Assembly (NCBI GenBank): GCA_032615215.1
Contig: CP128433.1
Location: 1,013,501 to 1,077,500 of the forward strand
Reading direction: 5' to 3'
Length of the DNA stretch: 64,000 bases
Origin: Microbulbifer sp. MKSA007
GTDB lineage: Bacteria > Pseudomonadota > Gammaproteobacteria > Pseudomonadales > Cellvibrionaceae
The position numbers and the translations under genes are program-made. The notes under the pieces are model-generated. The model did not search any database. It was not told the DNA's origin and worked only from the letters and a program-made list of their open reading frames with translations. The first letter of the stretch is position 1; every line of letters begins with the position of its first letter. Below are positions 46,856 to 57,167 of the stretch, piece after piece.

Positions 46856-47992
46856 GTGAGGGTGCTATTCATAGTCGCTTTGATACTGGCTATTGTTGGT
46901 TGTTCCCAGTATCCAATTATCCACACAAAACAAGTAGATACCGACTCTGTTTTGAGTGGACAGGCTGTTTTTAATCGATCTGTTCGAACAAATGAGCTGC
47001 CAGACGAGCAGCTTTTAGAACTTGATACGGAAATTCGCTCATATCTAAATACTCTTTCTCCTGGTTCGATACCTGATAACCGTCTTCAGGCATTGACGAA
47101 CGCGGTGAGTAAAAGGGAGCTGTTCTTTGAGTATGATGCGAATAGTACCCTCTCTGCTAGGGAAGCCTTTTATCAGCAGCGGGGAAACTGCTTAACTTTT
47201 ACACTGATGATGGTTGCTATGGCTAGGGAGTTAGGGGTTGAGGCCTTCTTTAATGAAGTCGATGTCCCCCCTGTCTGGAGTCAGGAAGAGGCGGAGACTT
47301 TTGTTATTTATCGTCACGTGAATATGGTATCTGAGCACCCAAGCGGTCAACGAATTATCGATCTCAATCTCGAAGTTTACGATCCTATTTATCAGCAGAG
47401 AACTTTGGACGATATTACGGCATTCGCTCTTTATTACAGTAATAAAGGTGTGGAGTTCCTTCGTGAAGGAGATGAGGAGCAAGCATTTCTATATTTACGT
47501 AAAGCCTTGCAATTACGTCCTGAAAGAAGTGATTTCTGGTCTAACATGGGGGCTTTCTATAGTCGTTTTGACCATCTTTATGAGGCTGAGCAAAGCTATC
47601 TCCAATCCCTTGTTTTACAGGAGGATAACCTGGTTGCCAGCAGTAACCTAGAGTGGTTATATCGCGGCACGGGACGTGATGAGTTAGCTGGGGTCTATGC
47701 TGATAGGGTGAAATTTCACAGGGAACGTAATCCTTACTACCTGTATTACCAAGCTCGCGAATCTTATGAAAACAAAAAATACCAGGATGCAGAAAAACGT
47801 CTAAGGCGAGCTATAAAGACTAATGATGATGATCACCGATTTCATTTTTTACTTGGGCTAACGCAATATAACCTTGGTGATTTATTGGCTTCCAGGAATA
47901 GTTTTGAGAAAGCATTTTCGCTGGTGAGTAGCTCAGAGGTGAAAAGTGTATATCAGCAAAAGCTGGATCGTTTGTTGAATAGTGATGATTAA
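46856..47992 (+). CDS. Lipoprotein with transglutaminase-like and TPR domains
   Basis: A 378-residue secreted protein. Signal MRVLFIVALILAIVGC with lipobox (IVGC, Cys about 16). The middle (about 100-185) resembles a transglutaminase/bacterial cysteine-peptidase core: Cys in QQRGNCLTFTLMMVAMAREL, His in YRHVNM and Asp in IIDLN. The second half has TPR repeats (ALYYSNKGVEFLREGDEEQA, NMGAFYSRFDHLYEAEQSYL, YYLYYQARESYENKKYQDAE, FHFLLGLTQYNLGDLLASR). GTG start 46856 behind AGGGGGAG. Probably periplasmic or outer-membrane; partner unknown. Confidence 0.85.
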   Translation: MRVLFIVALILAIVGCSQYPIIHTKQVDTDSVLSGQAVFNRSVRTNELPDEQLLELDTEIRSYLNTLSPGSIPDNRLQALTNAVSKRELFFEYDANSTLSAREAFYQQRGNCLTFTLMMVAMARELGVEAFFNEVDVPPVWSQEEAETFVIYRHVNMVSEHPSGQRIIDLNLEVYDPIYQQRTLDDITAFALYYSNKGVEFLREGDEEQAFLYLRKALQLRPERSDFWSNMGAFYSRFDHLYEAEQSYLQSLVLQEDNLVASSNLEWLYRGTGRDELAGVYADRVKFHRERNPYYLYYQARESYENKKYQDAEKRLRRAIKTNDDDHRFHFLLGLTQYNLGDLLASRNSFEKAFSLVSSSEVKSVYQQKLDRLLNSDD

Positions 47993-48006
47993 TTTAAGTC
48001 GTTAGT

Positions 48007-48034
48007 AAAAAGGGTACCTATGGCACCCTTTTTA
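48007..48034. terminator. Bidirectional terminator
   Basis: AAAAAGGGT (48007-48015) pairs with ACCCTTTTT (48025-48033) around a 9-base loop; the A and T runs lie on either side. Between the TPR lipoprotein and the convergent receptor gene. Confidence 0.8.
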
Positions 48035-48054
48035 CATTGGTTCTCGGCCTGACT

Positions 48055-50766
48055 TTAGAACTGGTAGCTAATACCAGCCCAAGCGTAACGACCTTGGTAG
48101 TCATAGCTGCTGTTCACGTCATACCAGCTAGAAGTGTACGACGGTTCGCGATCAGCGATGTTATCGATTCCTGCAGTGAGACGCATGTTGTCGTTCACAT
48201 CCCAGCCTGCCTTTAAGTTCAGATAGGTGTGTGAAGGAACATCAACATATGGACTCTGGCCATCACTCAAATACTGCGCGTCAATACCAAAGTCCCAGTT
48301 ATCAGCATACCAAGTTGCACTAGCAAGGCCGCGCCATTTCACGTAGACGCCGCTACTGGTACCGACGTAATCCAGGTAGTCAGAAGTGGCTTCAGTCTCG
48401 GTATTGTAAATTTCATACTCAAGGAGACGAGTAGCCTGGGCACGCAGAGCGAGTTTACCTGTGTCAAAGTAAAGGTTTTGAACTACGTCGAGGTCAATAC
48501 CCTTGGTTCTAATTTCACCGATATTGAGCAGAGAGCCTTCCAGATATGTGATCTGGCCACTGTCTCCGCGTTCGATCAGGGCGCAAGCATCGGCAATACC
48601 ATCGCGGTAGCAGTCGTCCAGAATTTGCTGAAGATCGGCACTATCGATTGCGTTGGTGATTTCAACGTCGTAGTAGTCCACTGTGATGGAGAGATCTTCA
48701 GCAAAAGAGGGTGTCCAGACGATACCAGCAGTAAAGGTACGTGCTTCCTCAGCTTCTAGGTCCTCGTTACCCCCAACATTGGTAGCAATTTGAGATCCTG
48801 CCTGGGTAAAGCTTGACCCGACTTCACTACAATTAGCGCCTTGCCCGGAAGTATTTGAACTGCTGGTATCACAGGGGTCGAGCAGGTACTCGTAGCTCTG
48901 AGAAGTACCGCTGTAGAGCTCGTAAATACCCGGTGCACGGAAAGAGGTTGAATAGCTGGTACGGAAACGGAAGTTTTCAGTTGGGGCGTAGACAATACCC
49001 AGTTTCCCTGTGCTCTGGCCACCGAAGGTGTCAAAATCGGAATAGCGCAGGGCGATATCCATAGACAATTCGTCAGCGTATTTTTCACCGGCGAGAATCG
49101 GCAGGTTGAACTCGGTGAACAACTCGGTTACTGAGTAGTCGCCAGCAGTAGCGTCTTGCTGGTTACCAAAAGTATCGCCGTTTTGGGTTTCCTCACTAGG
49201 GTTAAACTCACCGGATTCTTTGCGGTATTCAATACCGGCTGCGAATCCGAGAGGGCCGCCAGGAAGCTGAACAGCATCAATATCACCGGTTAAACTTGCA
49301 CCAAAATTAATCAGATCGTACTCATTATCTTCGCGATCTGTGTAGCTGATGTAGTTGGTAACATCATCGCTCATTCCGCCGAGGAAGGATATATCCTCAT
49401 CAGCGATGCCACTATTTCCGTCGATAACTTCTTGCAGTAGGGTTTTGTTGTAAGAGTTGCCGATGGTGTTTTCGCCCTCGTTGCGGCCATAGCTCAGGAA
49501 AGTATCCCAGCCCCAGCCATTCGCCAGATCACCGCGGGCACCGCCCAGAAGGCGGAAGGTTTCCGTTTTTTGTTCATAGTCTCGAGTGCCGCCTGAAACG
49601 GGGCGGAGACGAATATCAGAGATGCCATCTTGCCAGCTGTCACCGTGGGTTGCCTCAGGGGCGGAGGGCTCCAACCCGTCAGGGCTGCCCTGCGATTCCC
49701 ACTCGTCATAGGCGGCTTCATAAGCAGCTAGTTCAATCTGATACTGGTCTTCCGCTTCCTGCCAGGCTTCTTCCAACTGAGCGGCAATTTCATCTGATAC
49801 GTTATCTGAGGTCAGGTTTAAGCCGTTCCCACTGTACATGGGTTGGGCTGCCAACTGTTGGTTGGTGGTTTTTACGGTATAGGAGCCTTCACCGTATAGT
49901 TCTACGGCATCGGTGATTGAGTAGCTGCCGTTAGCGGTCAGGCTGGTACGTTCCATGGAACCGGAGAGCCACATAAATTGACCGATATCGTATGAGGAAT
50001 AGTCGGTTAGGGTTTCACCATCATCAGCAACACTAAAAGAGCCGTAGTTGGTGAAGATATTGCCGGTGGGCGACATAGAGCTGTAGAGCTCTGCCCAATC
50101 GCGATCGTTGTAGGTAATCTCATCACGTTTACTGTGGCTGAGGTTGGCGATAAATTTGCCGCGATCGCTTTCACCGCCAAAGGTGATCGAAATTTCACCA
50201 TTTTCACCGCCGCCAGCTTCGGTTGCGCCTGCGCGGGCATTGATGCGAACTCCCTCAAAAGAGTCCTTCATTACGATATTAATAACGCCAGCAACCGCAT
50301 CAGAGCCGTATACCGCTGAGGCACCGTCAGTCAGAACTTCAATGCGGTCAATCATATCCACAGGGATGTTGTTCATATCCACAGCCGAGCTAACGCCAGA
50401 ACTGGAGGATACAAAGCGGCGACCATTGACCAAAACCAAGGTACGGGCAGAGCCCAGGTTGCGCAATTCAACGAAAGACAAACCGGCACCGCCGTTGTTG
50501 TCGTTGGAGTTGATGCCTGTGGTACCCATGGATGGCAGCTGGTTTAGCAGCTCGTCAATGGTGCCAACGCCAGAACGCGCAATGGTTTCTGAGTCAACCA
50601 GAGTGATTGGGCCAGTAGTGGACAAAGGGTCACGAGCAATACGTGAACCAGTAACAATTACTTCTTCTACTTCTGCGCCAACATCAGTGGACTCCTGGGC
50701 AAAAATGCCAGTGCTGGCGAGGGTGCCAAGAGCAGCGATGGCAATGCTCAGTTTGGTCTTGATCAT
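48055..50766 (-). CDS. TonB-dependent receptor 1
   Basis: Outer-membrane 22-strand barrel with plug that imports a ligand using TonB/ExbBD energy, 903 residues. Signal peptide ends near FAQ; TonB-box region EEVIVTGSRI; plug with TLVLVNGRRFV and VLTDGASAVYGSDAVAGVIN; C-terminal aromatic end (AWAGISYQF). The oligomer-like family TDGASAVYGSD is shared by receptors for peptides, sugars and others. Odd: between plug and barrel about residues 320-375 is a charged, helix-prone insertion (DEIAAQLEEAWQEAEDQYQ ...), unusual for a beta barrel and probably an external loop. Substrate unknown. Confidence 0.92.
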   Translation of the reverse strand: MIKTKLSIAIAALGTLASTGIFAQESTDVGAEVEEVIVTGSRIARDPLSTTGPITLVDSETIARSGVGTIDELLNQLPSMGTTGINSNDNNGGAGLSFVELRNLGSARTLVLVNGRRFVSSSSGVSSAVDMNNIPVDMIDRIEVLTDGASAVYGSDAVAGVINIVMKDSFEGVRINARAGATEAGGGENGEISITFGGESDRGKFIANLSHSKRDEITYNDRDWAELYSSMSPTGNIFTNYGSFSVADDGETLTDYSSYDIGQFMWLSGSMERTSLTANGSYSITDAVELYGEGSYTVKTTNQQLAAQPMYSGNGLNLTSDNVSDEIAAQLEEAWQEAEDQYQIELAAYEAAYDEWESQGSPDGLEPSAPEATHGDSWQDGISDIRLRPVSGGTRDYEQKTETFRLLGGARGDLANGWGWDTFLSYGRNEGENTIGNSYNKTLLQEVIDGNSGIADEDISFLGGMSDDVTNYISYTDREDNEYDLINFGASLTGDIDAVQLPGGPLGFAAGIEYRKESGEFNPSEETQNGDTFGNQQDATAGDYSVTELFTEFNLPILAGEKYADELSMDIALRYSDFDTFGGQSTGKLGIVYAPTENFRFRTSYSTSFRAPGIYELYSGTSQSYEYLLDPCDTSSSNTSGQGANCSEVGSSFTQAGSQIATNVGGNEDLEAEEARTFTAGIVWTPSFAEDLSITVDYYDVEITNAIDSADLQQILDDCYRDGIADACALIERGDSGQITYLEGSLLNIGEIRTKGIDLDVVQNLYFDTGKLALRAQATRLLEYEIYNTETEATSDYLDYVGTSSGVYVKWRGLASATWYADNWDFGIDAQYLSDGQSPYVDVPSHTYLNLKAGWDVNDNMRLTAGIDNIADREPSYTSSWYDVNSSYDYQGRYAWAGISYQF

Positions 50767-51236
50767 AATATAACCTTCTTATACTTAAGGTACTTATAGT
50801 GCTTTTTATGATATTAATTAAAAGCTGTCAGACCTGACTTTAATGCATTATTTTTGGATATGGAACTACTCTTGGACTTTTGGAGTCTCTCGACGCCCGG
50901 TTTGAGAGTATGTTTATTAGCTAATTTGGCTAATTCTTATACTTTTTACGGGGGCTCATCTGCCTCAAGCCTCCTGTACTGGTAAAACTGTCACTCAGGG
51001 AATTCGCTTGTTAGGAAATTTGTCTTTCTTCTGAAACTTATAAATTTAAGGCTTGTGAAGCTGGCTGAAGCATTGAGCTACTACTTGTTAGTCGATATTT
51101 TTTTCTAATTCACCGCTTCTTCTCTTGGAAAAAGTGGCTTGGATGAGGGGTAAAGTTGAGGGGCTTTGTGGGGGGAGTGCTTTGTTTGCGGTCGCTAATG
51201 GGTTTTAGGGGGGGTTATAGAGTGGTGGACTCGCCT
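50767..51236. other. Intergenic region between receptor genes 1 and 2, no gene supported
   Basis: 470 bases, A/T rich next to the receptor 1 start; no convincing ORF or known operator. It must hold the promoter of receptor 1 (minus strand). Confidence 0.5.
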
Positions 51237-51265
51237 AAAAAAAGGGCCGGCAAAGCCGACCCTTT
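51237..51265 (-). terminator. Terminator of TonB-dependent receptor 2
   Basis: On the minus strand GGGTCGGC (51262-51255) pairs with GCCGGCCC (51251-51244) around TTT, followed by seven T (51243-51237). One G-T pair. It lies 24 bases behind the stop. Confidence 0.85.
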
Positions 51266-51288
51266 CGATCTTCTTAGAGGTTTAACTC

Positions 51289-53922
51289 TTAGAAGCTCAT
51301 GCTGTACTCAGCGTACAATACACGACCAGTATTGTCGTATAGGTTGTAGTGGTCACGAGCAAACTTGCCATCTTTATCCAGAACTGGATCTTCGTTGGTC
51401 AGGTTGCGAGCACCAATCTTAATCATGCCGTAAGATTCTGTATCGATGCTGTAGGACAGATTCACTGTGGTCCAGGACTCCAGGTCTTCTCCACTCTTAA
51501 CTAGCTCACCACTATCAGTAACATTGGTGAACTCATCGTGACTAGCAACGTAGTCAACAGTCAGGTCTACAGAGTGTTGGTCCATGCTCCAGCCAATACC
51601 AAATTGACCACGGAAGTCTGGGTACAGGTTAAAGCCAGAAACATCCTGAACAGGGCCTTGGTAGTAGGCATCAGTATCATAGGACAACTGGTGGCTCACC
51701 AAAGTGCTAAGTGAGAGAAGTCCGTAAGGAAGTTCAAAGCTACCATCAACAGAAATATCGAGGCCAGTTACGTCAAGAACACCAGCGTTGGTGGTCTGAG
51801 AGTAGAAAACAGTCGAAGCACTGGAGCCATCACCGGTAAAGTAAATGCCACTTTCTTCTGTCAGCTCGACACCAGAGGCCCAAGCATAGAACATGCTCTG
51901 AACAGTTGGCTGATAGATTACGTCATCAACTTCTACGTTCCAGAGGCTCAGGTCCAGAGTCCAGTCGTCGATGAACTCCCAGTTACCGCCGATGGACATA
52001 GAAGTGGAGGTTTCCGCTTCAAGGTCCTCGCTAGTGGAATAGTAGATATCCCACTGCCTGTAGGTTTCAGTGACTGGGTTGGTAGCACTCTCAGCAGAGA
52101 AGGACGATGGGCCGTACAGCTCGTCAAGAGCCGGAGCACGGAAGCCTTTACCCACTCGAGCGCGCAGGCTGAGGGTGTCAGTAACGCGGTAGCTGGCAGA
52201 CAGGGTCGGAGCAACATTAGAGCCAAAGTCACTGTAGTCATCGTAGCGAAGAGCGGCACTAACTTCGATTGCGTCAGTTACTGGCATAATGGCTTCAGCG
52301 AACAAGGCGACTACATCGCGATCACCGCTGGAAGAGTTACCAGAACTGCCACCTACGTAACCAGCTTCGGAGGCTGCGTCGTATTGGTTACCGTATTCCA
52401 TGTTGTAAGCTTCGGCACCGGTCAGGACAAGGGTCTCACCTGCACCGAACCAGTCGCCAACACCAAACTGCACATGACCGTAGGCTTTGGACATGGCTGT
52501 GAAGTTGTCCTGAGAGGTACTTGCCTTCATTGCATCGGCACCCGCTTCGGAGAGGGGATCGATGTCATTTGCAAGTACGTAATCGAGGCCAGTGTAAGAC
52601 AGGTAGTAGCTACCGAACTCTTTAGACTCGTAACGACCGGTTTGAACGTAGGTTTCATAGCTCACGTTGTCAGACAGATCGCCACGAAGCCCCAGGGTAA
52701 CATCGTACTGGTAGTCAGTAACAACGTTGTCACGGGGGCCAATGTTGGTCCAGCGGTAATAGCCAGTCAGAGTGTAATCGTCAGTGATTGTACCGTCGGC
52801 TATCAATGCGTCGATTTCATCAGTAGTAAACGGATTATCTGCATAGTCTACAGGTACGTCAGACCAGGTAGCTGCTGGCGGAGCATAACGGCCAAAAGAC
52901 TCTACTTTCGAGAAGAGAACGTTGGAGAAGAACTCTACTTTGTCAGAAATCTCGTAGTTGGCGGTCATGTAGGTGTTGACGCGCTTCAGTTCTGCTTTGT
53001 TCGCTGAGATATTGCCGTAAGGGTAAGCACAAAGAGTTCCGTCGGTATCACCGAAAACGCTAGAACCCTGCTCCTGGAACACTGAGTCAGAATCACAGCT
53101 ATTAGTAGCTCGGTATGATTCGTAGCCTGTTGTGCTGTCTGAAAGCAGCATGGTTCTTCCGTAGTAGGAATAACCATCTGTATCAATATATGTATCTATC
53201 GCGCCATCGCCATTTTGATCCTGAATCCAAGGCGCTGTGTAATCGCGATCACCATCGAAGATTGGGTCACGACGGTCAAACTCGGCAGCAAACGTGATAT
53301 TGCCACGGTCACCGCTGATACCGGTGATAAAGCTGAAGGACTCTTCAGAGCCATCATCCTCAGAACGGTCACCACGGCGAACGGAGAACTCGAGACCGTC
53401 GAAATTCTCGCGCATTACCATGTTCACAACACCTGCTACAGCGTCAGAACCGTAAACGGCGGAAGCACCATCGGCAAGGATATCGATGCGCTCAACAGCG
53501 GCCATCGGAATCATATTCAGGTTGACAGTTGCTGCACCCAGGTTAGGGGAGCCAGGCAGACGGCGACCATTCAGCATAACCATAGTACGCTGATCGCCCA
53601 GGCCGCGAAGGTCAACAGTGGCGTTGGACTGAGCGGAGCTACCGGAGCGCTCACTGAAAGAACCCAGAGAGTTCAGGGGAGTATTGCGCAGGGTGTCAGC
53701 AATCATCAGGCTGCCACCGGCCTCAATGTCGGCACGGTCCATGCTCACTACTTGAGCTGCTTCATCGAAATTGGTGCGCTTAATGCGGGAGCCAGTAACA
53801 ACAACTTCCTCAACGAGGGTAGCGTCATCTTGTGCAAAGGCAGGCATTGCCGGAACCATGATCGCTGCTGCAGTCAGACCTAAGGCCCCTTTTACAGCTG
53901 CGGACAGGAGATTCTTTTTCAT
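51289..53922 (-). CDS. TonB-dependent receptor 2
   Basis: Outer-membrane receptor of 877 residues. ATG 53922 is preferred (GAGAGG upstream, MKKNLLSAAV then a signal ending AFAQ); an in-frame start 75 bases earlier would put a long polar leader before the signal. TonB-box region VEEVVVTGSRIKR; plug blocks TMVMLNGRRLP and DILADGASAVYGSDAVAGVV; C-terminal LYAEYSMSF. Many Asp/Gly loops typical of marine receptors (DGDRDYTAPWIQDQNGDGAI). Similar in order to receptor 1 but only moderately alike in sequence. Substrate unknown. Confidence 0.92.
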   Translation of the reverse strand: MKKNLLSAAVKGALGLTAAAIMVPAMPAFAQDDATLVEEVVVTGSRIKRTNFDEAAQVVSMDRADIEAGGSLMIADTLRNTPLNSLGSFSERSGSSAQSNATVDLRGLGDQRTMVMLNGRRLPGSPNLGAATVNLNMIPMAAVERIDILADGASAVYGSDAVAGVVNMVMRENFDGLEFSVRRGDRSEDDGSEESFSFITGISGDRGNITFAAEFDRRDPIFDGDRDYTAPWIQDQNGDGAIDTYIDTDGYSYYGRTMLLSDSTTGYESYRATNSCDSDSVFQEQGSSVFGDTDGTLCAYPYGNISANKAELKRVNTYMTANYEISDKVEFFSNVLFSKVESFGRYAPPAATWSDVPVDYADNPFTTDEIDALIADGTITDDYTLTGYYRWTNIGPRDNVVTDYQYDVTLGLRGDLSDNVSYETYVQTGRYESKEFGSYYLSYTGLDYVLANDIDPLSEAGADAMKASTSQDNFTAMSKAYGHVQFGVGDWFGAGETLVLTGAEAYNMEYGNQYDAASEAGYVGGSSGNSSSGDRDVVALFAEAIMPVTDAIEVSAALRYDDYSDFGSNVAPTLSASYRVTDTLSLRARVGKGFRAPALDELYGPSSFSAESATNPVTETYRQWDIYYSTSEDLEAETSTSMSIGGNWEFIDDWTLDLSLWNVEVDDVIYQPTVQSMFYAWASGVELTEESGIYFTGDGSSASTVFYSQTTNAGVLDVTGLDISVDGSFELPYGLLSLSTLVSHQLSYDTDAYYQGPVQDVSGFNLYPDFRGQFGIGWSMDQHSVDLTVDYVASHDEFTNVTDSGELVKSGEDLESWTTVNLSYSIDTESYGMIKIGARNLTNEDPVLDKDGKFARDHYNLYDNTGRVLYAEYSMSF

Positions 53923-54180
53923 TGTCAATCCTCTCTTGATCGTTGGATTTATAGTCTTTTGCCATAAGTGGCGATCGTTAAAAGTGACTACCCCCAAGTG
54001 GTCACTTTCCTCCCAACAAAGAACAAGACGATTGGCGGGCAGAACCCCTCATAAGAATCGTATTTTTTTTCTAATACTACGTATTGTCAGGTTTGTTATG
54101 TATAGGGGTGGTTGCTATTTAAGCAGTTGGGGTGTTTTCTGAGCTTATTACTGTTTCTACTGCGCTTCTAGGCAGTGGAA

Positions 54181-57096
54181 TCAAAGCTTGAAGGAGAGGC
54201 TGCCGTAGAAAAAGCGGCCGGTGAGGTCGTAAGTTTGATAGTCGTAATTATTGCTTACGGCAGTTGAGGCAAATGGTGGCGAGCGGTCTAGCAGATTGTT
54301 AACACCAGCTGTCAATTTAAGTCGCTGATTGGCAGTAAAGGTGAGTTGTAAGTCGTGCGCGGACCAGTCACTGATCGTGCGGTTGTCTTCAATACCTTCA
54401 ATATTTGTATAGGACTCTTCAAGGCCGCCTACGTAATGAACGGTGTACCCTGCTCCCCATGGGCCTTTCTTCCAGTAAATCCCTGCATTTGCTTTCCACT
54501 TGGGAAGTGAGCCTGCACCGCCGGTCAATATGTCAGTAAAGGTACCCGTGAGATCCTGTTTGGTTGATTCGGGAGAACTTTGGTTGAGGTAATGTAGTGT
54601 GCGGCTGATATTCAAGGCGAGTTGGATGTGGCTATTAACGCCAGGGTGGAATTCATAGCGGAAGGCTGTGTCGTAGCCGCGAATTTCTCGGTTGCCCTGG
54701 TTTATACGTGATGCGTAAATTTGGGTGACATCACCATAGCCATCGCGAATAACGAGATCCGTATAGCGGTTGAAGTAAGCATTTTGCTCTAGAAGAAACT
54801 GGGGGTTGGTAGCGATGACCTTATCTTCTTTGATGTCGTAAAGATCGAATGTCCCACTGAATCCTTCAATTGCAGCTGGTTGCCAGGTGACTCCCAGTGA
54901 TAGTGTGCGGGAAGTTTCTGGTTTCAGGTCCGGATTGCCACTGAACTCAGTCAGGTACTGTACCCGAGAGCTGTCTGCTTGACCTTGGCATCCTGGAAGA
55001 CTGATTGCGTTAGAGCTTGTGCAGGGGTCAAATAAAAACTCTTGGGTCTGATAACCTTCCTGGTTCATATCCGTCAGGGTGGGGGCCCTGAAGCCGGTCG
55101 TATAACTGCCGCGAATGAGTACTGATTCTATTGGCTTCCATCTCACAGCAAGTTTTGGGTTGCTAGTATCCCCAAAGTCATCGTAATGCGAGGTTCGGAT
55201 AGCTCCGTCCAGCCATAAACTGTCCGGCGAAAGCGGAATTGAGATCTCGGCAAATGCCTCCTTGATTATGCGGCTGCCTTTCGTCGAGCCGGGGGCGTGC
55301 CCCCCAATAAACGAAAGTCCCGAACTGTCATTGGAGTATAGGTTTACACTCTCGCGTCTGAACTCAAGTCCGGCTGCGGCGAGAATGTTTCCTGCCGCTA
55401 TCCTTTTGATGATGCCGTCAGTGATAAAAGTTAGCGAGGTCATGCGGGAATTGCTGGTCGTAACGCTCTTGCCCCGAATGAAGTTCAGTTGCTCTTGGCT
55501 GATGCTGCCGCTAGGGCCTAGAAGGTTAATTGGGATGCAGGAGGTGGTTTCATTGCAGGTATCGGGCCCTTTAAGTCCAATCGATAGGGCGTATGGGTCT
55601 ATAACATTACTCAAGCTCTCCTTCTTGTGGGTTTGGTGAGTTGAGGCATTTAGTTCCCACTGCCAGTCATCCCAGAAACCCTTTAGCCCTGTGTTTATCC
55701 TCCAGGTGTTCGCCCGGTTTTCTTGAGTTCGGGCACCTAGCTCGACGATACGTCGACGTACATCGTAAATGTCCTGACCGAAGCTGTTATAAATATTGTC
55801 TGCAGATATCGTCAGATCGCCATTGTCGAATCGGGTAAAGACGGGGGTGGGGGACGATGCTGCTTCTCCTGTTGAGCGCACTCCCATAAACTCAGAGAAG
55901 GCAAGGGTGCTCTCTCCAATATCCAGATTGCCAGCTATATAGAAGGAGTCACTCTGCGTTGCTGGAATAGCTGAAGAGTAGTCGCTATAGTCGAACTTAT
56001 CCTCCGGCGACCAGTCCTGATATGTACCAGATGAGAGGTTGGTTAATATTTCATCCTTGCTTATAGCAATAAACCCTTCAGGGATTGCTGACGATCGCTG
56101 ATCAGAGCCACCTTCATTGCGGCTGTCGGCCGACTCCGAAACCCCTCTGTTGCGACTCATAACCTCTGCTTGGCGGGTCTGCGAGAGGTTGAGCATCACT
56201 TGAGCGCGATCATTTTTCCAGCCCCAGGTTAGTTGATGAGATTCGCTGCGGCGATCACCCTGTTGGGCTTGTCCGTAGTAGCTTTTTACAGCAAGGCCTT
56301 CAAAGTTCTTTTGCAGGATAATATTAACCACCCCGGCAATGGCATCAGAACCATAAACAGCTGAGGCTCCATCTTTTAAGATTTCTACTCTCTCGACAAT
56401 CGACAAAGGGATGGTATTTAAATCCGTTGCTTCACCGTTAAATCCATCACTGATAATCCTTCGCCCATTAATTAACACTAATGTACTACTTGCTGGAAGG
56501 TTGCGTAGAGAGACTGTGGCTGTCCCGTCACTTTCCTGGCTAACAGATGTGCTGGTTGAGTTGCCCGATATTGCAGGTAGGAATTGAAGTAGATCCGCAA
56601 TAGTTTGGGCGCCAGTCATTTCAAGTTGATCGCGAGACAGTCTATCGACTGGCAGGTATCCGTCGGATTGAAAATGGCGTAAATGGCTGCCGGTTAAGCT
56701 TTGCCCGGTGACGGTTACCTCTTCCGTTTGTGTAGGGGTGGGAAGGGGCGTGGATGTTGGGTCTGCTGTTGATGACTCGATAATTGCGACAGAGGAGGGG
56801 CCGACTTTTTTAAAGGAAAGGGGGGCTTCTTTGAGTAGTTCGGTCAGGGCGGGTTCAAACCGGCCTTGTGGACTCTGTAGTAATTGCTTATTTACTCGAT
56901 AGTTTGCAGCAAAAGAAGTTCTAACAAGTAGTGATATTTTGCATTGTTTTCCCAGTGATATAAGGGCCTGTGATAGGCTTCCTGAGGATATCTGGATCCC
57001 AGACTCTGGGCACTGGGCGAGGGCAGCACTGGGAAGGATGAGTGCTGTCGCAAGGGATATTTTTATCCAGTGCTTAAAAGTCAAAAGGATGCCCAT
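54181..57096 (-). CDS. TonB-dependent receptor 3 with STN signalling domain
   Basis: Outer-membrane transducer of 971 residues: signal (about 1-27), then an STN domain (about 28-105; ISSGSLSQALISLGKQC ... APLSFKKVGPSSVAIIE), a Pro/Thr linker, TonB-box region TEEVTVTGQSL, plug (TLVLINGRRII, ILKDGASAVYGSDAIAGVVN) and barrel ending FFYGSLSFKL. The STN domain in FecA-like proteins contacts an anti-sigma factor; here fecR and an ECF sigma gene lie immediately upstream on the same strand, giving a complete cell-surface signalling set. The inducer is unknown. Confidence 0.93.
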   Translation of the reverse strand: MGILLTFKHWIKISLATALILPSAALAQCPESGIQISSGSLSQALISLGKQCKISLLVRTSFAANYRVNKQLLQSPQGRFEPALTELLKEAPLSFKKVGPSSVAIIESSTADPTSTPLPTPTQTEEVTVTGQSLTGSHLRHFQSDGYLPVDRLSRDQLEMTGAQTIADLLQFLPAISGNSTSTSVSQESDGTATVSLRNLPASSTLVLINGRRIISDGFNGEATDLNTIPLSIVERVEILKDGASAVYGSDAIAGVVNIILQKNFEGLAVKSYYGQAQQGDRRSESHQLTWGWKNDRAQVMLNLSQTRQAEVMSRNRGVSESADSRNEGGSDQRSSAIPEGFIAISKDEILTNLSSGTYQDWSPEDKFDYSDYSSAIPATQSDSFYIAGNLDIGESTLAFSEFMGVRSTGEAASSPTPVFTRFDNGDLTISADNIYNSFGQDIYDVRRRIVELGARTQENRANTWRINTGLKGFWDDWQWELNASTHQTHKKESLSNVIDPYALSIGLKGPDTCNETTSCIPINLLGPSGSISQEQLNFIRGKSVTTSNSRMTSLTFITDGIIKRIAAGNILAAAGLEFRRESVNLYSNDSSGLSFIGGHAPGSTKGSRIIKEAFAEISIPLSPDSLWLDGAIRTSHYDDFGDTSNPKLAVRWKPIESVLIRGSYTTGFRAPTLTDMNQEGYQTQEFLFDPCTSSNAISLPGCQGQADSSRVQYLTEFSGNPDLKPETSRTLSLGVTWQPAAIEGFSGTFDLYDIKEDKVIATNPQFLLEQNAYFNRYTDLVIRDGYGDVTQIYASRINQGNREIRGYDTAFRYEFHPGVNSHIQLALNISRTLHYLNQSSPESTKQDLTGTFTDILTGGAGSLPKWKANAGIYWKKGPWGAGYTVHYVGGLEESYTNIEGIEDNRTISDWSAHDLQLTFTANQRLKLTAGVNNLLDRSPPFASTAVSNNYDYQTYDLTGRFFYGSLSFKL

Positions 57097-57167
57097 TATT
57101 TAGGTGCCAGCCATTGTAGGCGGCAACGGTGTCGCTATTTTGGTTTTATGGGCGGACTAACCTAATT

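Noticed and set aside
46590..46859. Open frame of 89 codons before the TPR lipoprotein gene
   Set aside because: No signal, motif or ribosome-binding site; only proximity to the next start speaks for it.
50144..50773. Open frame of 209 codons on the plus strand opposite receptor 1
   Set aside because: Antisense to the plug domain; low-complexity Ser/Pro/Thr composition typical of an artefact.
53215..53883. Open frame of 222 codons on the plus strand opposite receptor 2
   Set aside because: Mirror frame of a highly expressed-type receptor gene; no independent start signal or family resemblance.
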